A stretch of 64,000 bases of DNA from Pseudoflavonifractor phocaeensis (GTDB taxonomy: Bacteria > Bacillota > Clostridia > Oscillospirales > Oscillospiraceae), in contig NZ_JACJLC010000003.1 in the NCBI RefSeq assembly GCF_016901955.1, forward strand, positions 1-64,000. Direction: 5' to 3'. Of the stretch, positions 59,653 to 64,000 are shown one piece after another. The notes beneath the pieces are model-generated. The model saw only the letters and a list, made by a program, of their open reading frames with translations, did no database searches and was not told the origin of the DNA. Numbering within the stretch: the first letter of the stretch is position 1; every line of letters begins with the position of its first letter. A program made the translations under genes and the position numbers.

Positions 59653-60498
59653 TTGGGCAGTGGAAACTGGATCGTAGACAATCTGAATTCCGCCCTGCAG
59701 ACCTGGAACGACAAACTCGCAGAGATCTGGACCCTGATCAGCACAACCCCAGAGGACTTCAAAGGCGGCGGGATCTGGAACGTGATCGTCAGCATCAACG
59801 GGGCGCTGCAAGCCATTGGCTATGCTCTGTTGGTGCTGTTTTTTGTGATGGGCGTAGTCAAGACCTGCGGCAGCTTTACCGAGATTAAGCGCCCGGAGGT
59901 GGCCTTCAAGTGCTTTATCCGCTTTGTGCTGGCACAGGCGGCAGTGACCTATGGTATGGAACTGATGAACGCCCTGTTCCGAGTGGCCCAGGGGGCAATC
60001 TCCACCATCATGGATGCATCCGGCATGACTGCCATGTCACCCACCACACTGCCGGAAGAACTCATTACCGCCATTGAAAGTGTAGGACTGTTGGAGTCCA
60101 TCCCCCTTTGGGCGGTGACTCTGCTGGGCTCCCTGTTTATCTGGGTTCTGTCCCTCGTTATGATCCTGACCGTTTACTCCCGCTTTTTCAAGCTCTACAT
60201 GGCCACCGCCATCGCGCCTATCCCCCTGGCCAGTTTCGCGGGACAGCCCTCCAGCAGCATCGGCGTCGCTTTCCTCAAAAGCTATGCCGCCATCTGCCTG
60301 GAGGGCTGTATCATTGTGCTGGCCTGCGTCATTTTTTCGCAGTTTGCCTCCGCCCCGCCCGCTGTGGGCGACGCTTCCACAGCACCGGCCACACTGGTCT
60401 GGAACTACATTGGCGAGTTGATCTTCAATATGCTGGTGCTGGTTGGTTCCATCAAGATGAGTGACCGGATCATCCGGGAATTGATGGGGCTTGGTTAA
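59653..60498 (+). CDS. VirB6/TrbL-like membrane protein (CD0415/CD1112 family)
   Basis: The protein has 281 residues. It opens GSGNWIVDNLNSALQTWNDKLAEIW and has about five to six membrane helices, with KCFIRFVLAQAAVTYGMELMNALFRVAQG and YSRFFKLYMATAIAPIPLASFAG, the conserved loop of the family. It forms part of the inner-membrane channel. The start is TTG 59653 after GGGAGGTGAAGTGA. The stop overlaps a convergent small membrane-protein gene. Confidence 0.87.
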   Translation: MGSGNWIVDNLNSALQTWNDKLAEIWTLISTTPEDFKGGGIWNVIVSINGALQAIGYALLVLFFVMGVVKTCGSFTEIKRPEVAFKCFIRFVLAQAAVTYGMELMNALFRVAQGAISTIMDASGMTAMSPTTLPEELITAIESVGLLESIPLWAVTLLGSLFIWVLSLVMILTVYSRFFKLYMATAIAPIPLASFAGQPSSSIGVAFLKSYAAICLEGCIIVLACVIFSQFASAPPAVGDASTAPATLVWNYIGELIFNMLVLVGSIKMSDRIIRELMGLG

Positions 60499-60857
60499 TC
60501 ATCGTCAAACAGGTCGTCCACCTGGATCTTATATCCGCCATCCGCTTCTGGTTTCCCGTACATTTGGGCCTCCCGCATCCGGTTGAGCACGATGAGTTCC
60601 AGCATCTTGTCCTCTCTCCTCCGGAGCAGGATGTCCTGAACCTTCCGAACCAGGGAGACCACCCAGGACAGAACTACAACCGCCAGCAGCGCATACCAGA
60701 TGACGTTGGCCAGCGTTTGATTGGCATAGTACCATTCATGAAAAACGGTGGGAACGATCAGCGCATAAACCAGTGGGATGGTCAGGCGAAACACCGCGGC
60801 CAGGCGGAACACAATGGAGAGCAAGATCATTACGCTCCCGAGCATCAGATATGCCAT
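60495..60857 (-). CDS. Small membrane protein on the opposite strand within the transfer genes
   Basis: The protein has 120 residues with four hydrophobic segments (LMLGSVMILLSIVFRLAAVF, LVYALIVPTVFHEW, VIWYALLAVVVLSWVVSLV) and an acidic tail. GGGAG 7 nt upstream supports the ATG at 60857. It converges with the VirB6-like gene, sharing 4 bp. No family is recognised. Codon use is the same as its neighbours, which argues for a real gene. Confidence 0.6.
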   Translation of the reverse strand: MAYLMLGSVMILLSIVFRLAAVFRLTIPLVYALIVPTVFHEWYYANQTLANVIWYALLAVVVLSWVVSLVRKVQDILLRRREDKMLELIVLNRMREAQMYGKPEADGGYKIQVDDLFDDD

Positions 60858-60959
60858 ACGCTCAACTCCCTTCCTAAGTTGAGCAAATGGTACCATAGCC
60901 GGACAGGCTTTGCAACGGTCTGTCCATGAAAACCAAACAGAAATGCAGGAGGTGATACC

Positions 60960-61313
60960 TTGGAGGTACGCATCAATAAAGAGGTGCGGAATTACCAGGA
61001 AAGTCTATTTTTCGGCCTGTCCCTGCGGCAATTTTTGTTTGCCCTGCTGGCCGTTCTGGTGGCGCTGGCCGTGTACTTTTGCCTGCACCCGGTGCTTGGA
61101 ACAGGCGAGATCGGATGGGTGTGTATCCTGGCCGCGTTTCCATTCGCCCTGGGTGGTTTTTTCACCTATAACGGCATGACGCTGGAACGCTTTCTCATGG
61201 CGTATATCCGCTCGGAATTTTTCATGCCCAAACGTCTCTTGTTCCGTTCAAACGATCTCTATGTCCAACTCATGGAACATTCATCGATAAAGGAGGCCAT
61301 TCGACTTGATTAA
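60960..61313 (+). CDS. PrgI-family transfer protein (VirB3-like)
   Basis: The protein has 117 residues: EVRINKEVRNYQESLFFGLSLRQFLFALLAVLVALAVYF, then a second helix and MTLERFLMAYIRSEFFMPKRLLFRSNDLY. This is the PrgI pattern, two membrane helices placed before the VirB4 ATPase. The start is TTG 60960 after GGAGGTGATACC. It overlaps the VirB4 start by 8 bp. Confidence 0.9.
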   Translation: MEVRINKEVRNYQESLFFGLSLRQFLFALLAVLVALAVYFCLHPVLGTGEIGWVCILAAFPFALGGFFTYNGMTLERFLMAYIRSEFFMPKRLLFRSNDLYVQLMEHSSIKEAIRLD

Positions 61314-63642
61314 GCCCCTTCAAAACACATTGAAGCAGGACAAGGAGCACCTTACGGTGCCAAAGTCCGTTCAGGACACCATCCCCATCCGCCGGATCTG
61401 GCCGGATGGGCTTTTCCAGTTCGGCGGGAAATTCTCGAAAACCATCCGCTTTTCCGACATCAATTACGCCATCGCTTCCAAAGAGGACAAGACGTCCATG
61501 TTCCTGGGCTACTCGGAACTACTCAATGCCCTGGACACCGGCTCTACCACCAAAATCACCATCAACAACAAGCGGCTCAACCGCCGCAACTTTGAGCGGG
61601 AGATCCTGATCCCGCCCCAGGGGGATCATCTGGACGGAGGCCGTTCGGAGTACAACGCCATGCTGCTGGACAAGGTCACCGACTCCTCCAACAGCATGGT
61701 GCAGGAGCGATATGTCACCGTCTCCACCCATAAGAAAACGCCCGAGGAGGCCCGGACCTTCTTCGACAGGGTCATGAATGATGTGACCACCCGGCTCAAT
61801 CACCTGGATTCCCACTGTGAGGAGCTGGACGCGGTGGAGCGGCTGCGTGTGCTCCATGATTTTTACCGGGTGGGCGAGGAGTCCCGGTGCCATATCGACC
61901 TGCGGGAGTGCATGAAAACAGGACGCTCCTTCAAGGACACCATCTGCCCGGACAGCATGGAGTTTCGGAAGGATCTCTTCATCATGGGCGATAAATATGG
62001 CCGGGCCATGTTCCTCAAGGAGTATGCCAGCTACATCAAGGACTCCATGATCAATGAGCTTACCAGCCTGAACCGCACCATGATGCTGTCCATCGACGTG
62101 ATCCCTGTCCCCACCGATGAGGCCGTGCGTGAGATGCAGAACCGCCTGTTGGGGGTGGAGACCAACGTCACCAACTGGCAGCGGCGGCAGAACAGCAACA
62201 ACAACTTCTCCGCGGTGGTGCCCTACGACCTGGAGCAGCAGCGGAAAGAGACGCGGGAAATGCTGGATGATCTAACCACACGGGATCAGCGGATGATGTT
62301 CGCCGTGGTGACTCTGGTGCATCTGGCCGACAGCAAGGAGGAGCTGGACAGCGACACAGAGACCCTCCAGTCCATCGCACGCAAGCATTTGTGTCAGCTG
62401 ACCACTCTGAACTGGCAGCAGGACGCGGGCCTTGTCACCGCCCTCCCCTTGGGTCTGCGGCGGATCGACGCCCTGCGCACCCTTACCACCGAGGCCCTGG
62501 CCGTCCTCATGCCCTTCAAAGCCCAGGAGATCCGGGACCGGGGCGGCATCTACTACGGCCAGAATGTCATCAGTAAAAATCTCATCATTGCCGATCGCAA
62601 GCAGCTCCTCAACGGCAACGGATTTGTTCTGGGCGTGTCTGGCTCCGGCAAATCCTTTACCGCAAAACGGGAGATTACAGCCCTGGCCCTCTCTACCCAG
62701 GATGACATCCTGATTATTGATCCGGAGTCGGAATATCGGCCCCTGGTGGAAGGGCTGGGCGGCGAGGTGGTGGAGATCTCCGCCACCTCCAGCAACCACA
62801 TCAACGCCATGGACATGGAGCAGGGCTACGGCGAGGGTGAAAACCCCGTGGTGCTGAAATCGGAGTTCCTGCTTTCTCTCTGTGAGCAGTCTGTGGGGGC
62901 CGGAAAGCTGTCTGCCAAGGAGAAGTCTATCATCGACCGCTGTACAGCACAGTGCTACCACGACTATGTGCGGGACGGCTGCCGGGGCCAGGCCCCCACA
63001 CTCCAGGACTTTCACGCCGAACTGCTGCGCCAGCCGGAGGCCGAGGCGCGGGATGTGGCTCTGGCCCTGGAACTGTTCACGGAGGGCAGTCTCAACACCT
63101 TTGCCAAACCCACCAATGTGGACATGAGCTCCCGCATCGCCTGTTATGACATCCGGAAGCTGGGCAAACAGCTGCTCTCCATGGGCATGCTGGTGATCCT
63201 GGACAGCTTTCTCAACCGAATCACCCGCAACCGCCGCCTGGGGCGGAATACCTGGATCTATATCGATGAGATCTATCTGCTGTTCCAGCATGAGTACAGC
63301 GCCAACTTCCTGTTCACCCTTTGGAAGCGGGTGCGGAAGTACGGTGCCTGCTGTACCGGCCTGACCCAGAATGTGGACGATCTGCTCCAGTCCCACACGG
63401 CCCGGACCATGCTCGCCAACAGTGAATTCCTGGTCATGCTCAACCAGGCCAGCACCGACCGGCTGGAGCTGGCCCGTCTGCTGAACATCTCAGACAACCA
63501 GCTCTCCTACATCACCAATGTGGACTTTGGGCGGGGCCTCATCAAGTGCGGCAGCGCCATTGTGCCCTTCATGGACAATTTCCCCAGGCACACGCAGCTC
63601 TATAAACTGATGACGACCAAGCCCTCTGACTTGGCCGCGTAA
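61306..63642 (+). CDS. virB4: VirB4-like conjugation ATPase
   Basis: The protein has 778 residues. Walker A is GFVLGVSGSGKSFTAKREI (about 440-458). Walker B region is DILIIDPESEYRPLV and TWIYIDEIYLLFQHE (about 650-664), with TGLTQNVDDLL after it. The N-terminal half is the CagE/VirB4 domain. The start is TTG 61306, overlapping PrgI. It powers pilus assembly and substrate transfer. Complete and of normal length. Confidence 0.93.
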   Translation: MIKPLQNTLKQDKEHLTVPKSVQDTIPIRRIWPDGLFQFGGKFSKTIRFSDINYAIASKEDKTSMFLGYSELLNALDTGSTTKITINNKRLNRRNFEREILIPPQGDHLDGGRSEYNAMLLDKVTDSSNSMVQERYVTVSTHKKTPEEARTFFDRVMNDVTTRLNHLDSHCEELDAVERLRVLHDFYRVGEESRCHIDLRECMKTGRSFKDTICPDSMEFRKDLFIMGDKYGRAMFLKEYASYIKDSMINELTSLNRTMMLSIDVIPVPTDEAVREMQNRLLGVETNVTNWQRRQNSNNNFSAVVPYDLEQQRKETREMLDDLTTRDQRMMFAVVTLVHLADSKEELDSDTETLQSIARKHLCQLTTLNWQQDAGLVTALPLGLRRIDALRTLTTEALAVLMPFKAQEIRDRGGIYYGQNVISKNLIIADRKQLLNGNGFVLGVSGSGKSFTAKREITALALSTQDDILIIDPESEYRPLVEGLGGEVVEISATSSNHINAMDMEQGYGEGENPVVLKSEFLLSLCEQSVGAGKLSAKEKSIIDRCTAQCYHDYVRDGCRGQAPTLQDFHAELLRQPEAEARDVALALELFTEGSLNTFAKPTNVDMSSRIACYDIRKLGKQLLSMGMLVILDSFLNRITRNRRLGRNTWIYIDEIYLLFQHEYSANFLFTLWKRVRKYGACCTGLTQNVDDLLQSHTARTMLANSEFLVMLNQASTDRLELARLLNISDNQLSYITNVDFGRGLIKCGSAIVPFMDNFPRHTQLYKLMTTKPSDLAA

Positions 63643-63650
63643 TAAAACCA

Positions 63651-63672
63651 GGGAGGGGCCAAGGCCCCTCCC
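63651..63672 (+). terminator. Hairpin behind virB4
   Basis: GGGAGGGGCC and GGCCCCTCCC pair perfectly around two bases. It has no T-run and lies 13 bp before the next start, so it may tune rather than end transcription. Confidence 0.45.
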
Positions 63673-63684
63673 TGCCGGAGTGAG

Positions 63685-64000
63685 GTGAGATATATCGATA
63701 AAATCAAAGAGAAACCCCAGGTGCAGCACACTTTGAAAGAACGGGTCAAGTCCGCGCCGAAGGAATTGATCCGGCGGGGGCTGGATGACGGCACAGAACG
63801 CCTGCGGGGCCAGCTGCGGGACACGGCCCAGCACGGCCAGCGGGATGACTTCGGCGGCGACCAGCTGGGCGATGCCGAGGTGAGCGGTGTCAAACGGGCG
63901 GAGCAGCTGGCCGAGCATCTGCTGGGAAAACGAAAGAAAGGTGCAAAGCACACCCCGGATGCAGGCCCGGACGGATACCCTGACCGTCACGATCCGCCAG
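63685..64000 (+). CDS. Start of a transfer-region protein (CD1108-like), cut by the window end
   Basis: GTG at 63685 opens a frame without stop to the window end, reading MRYIDKIKEKPQVQHTLKER, KSAPKELIRRGLDDGTERL and so on. It is highly charged with no membrane segment in the visible 105 residues. In Tn1549-type elements the gene after virB4 encodes the large CD1108-type cell-wall hydrolase, whose N-terminus is similarly charged. That assignment rests on position. Confidence 0.6.
   Translation, partial: MRYIDKIKEKPQVQHTLKERVKSAPKELIRRGLDDGTERLRGQLRDTAQHGQRDDFGGDQLGDAEVSGVKRAEQLAEHLLGKRKKGAKHTPDAGPDGYPDRHDPP

Noticed and set aside
1-64000. CRISPR array
   Set aside because: I looked for regularly spaced identical repeats of 25-40 bp and found none. 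The only tandem repeats are the tRNA-Pro units, the 9-bp promoter repeat and the protein repeats.

Overview
The window looks like a chromosomal stretch of a spore-forming, gut-type Clostridia bacterium, most plausibly in the Oscillospirales (Flavonifractor / Pseudoflavonifractor-like). The basis is a sporulation sigma-K gene, GC-rich codon use in the core genes, an oleate hydratase of the intestinal type, and conjugation genes of the Tn1549 / C. difficile CTn kind. The species call is an inference.

Layout. 1-2.8 kb holds an IS200/IS605-type right end sitting inside the start of an RNase HI gene, a sigK gene that loses its last ~20 codons, trmB, and one intact tRNA-Pro(UGG) preceded by two decayed copies. 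2.8-8.0 kb holds an SGNH hydrolase, an IS110-family insertion sequence, and a TetR regulator next to an oleate hydratase. 8.1-18.8 kb is an integrative mobilizable element: an AAA ATPase between two copies of an integrase 3' end, two tyrosine recombinases, a DUF6809 protein, a ParE/Phd toxin-antitoxin pair, a relaxase fused to Sel1 repeats with its accessory protein, a replication-type HTH protein, an excisionase-like protein and a DUF6076 protein.

18.9-35.8 kb is a defence island that reads as one 17-kb minus-strand operon. It starts from a small HTH regulator and a good promoter. Its order is SNF2/PLD helicase, DUF262-DUF1524 (GmrSD-like) protein, DUF4391 protein, membrane-macro protein (ThsA, type II Thoeris), TIR protein (ThsB), type III Mod methyltransferase, DUF2971 protein, type III Res subunit, Upf1/NAM7-type helicase with a C-terminal nuclease-like domain, SGNH hydrolase and rhodanese lipoprotein. 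36.0-42.0 kb holds an esterase, a relic-rich spacer with a dispersed repeat and two tiny overlapping ORFs, and a second defence unit: a TOTE primase-helicase-PLD protein behind an AlbA/Schlafen-type regulator, driven by a perfect consensus promoter.

42.2-64.0 kb is the leading part of a Tn1549-like conjugative element. It has ParM/ParR-like maintenance genes and a metabolic/modification block (amidoligase, gamma-glutamylcyclotransferase, DUF3846, MetK, PP-loop protein, left-handed beta-helix protein, DUF4406-type protein, DNA methyltransferase). An inverted-repeat-rich oriT candidate, MobC, relaxase and PcfB follow, then VirD4, pilin-like, VirB6-like, PrgI, VirB4 and the start of a further transfer protein that runs off the window. 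Between PcfB and VirD4 the transfer operon is interrupted by ~3.4 kb of cargo: an XRE regulator, a SLOG/DUF1273 protein, a serine-recombinase remnant, and a BlaI/BlaR1 pair whose sensor tail is three tandem repeats rather than a penicillin-binding domain.
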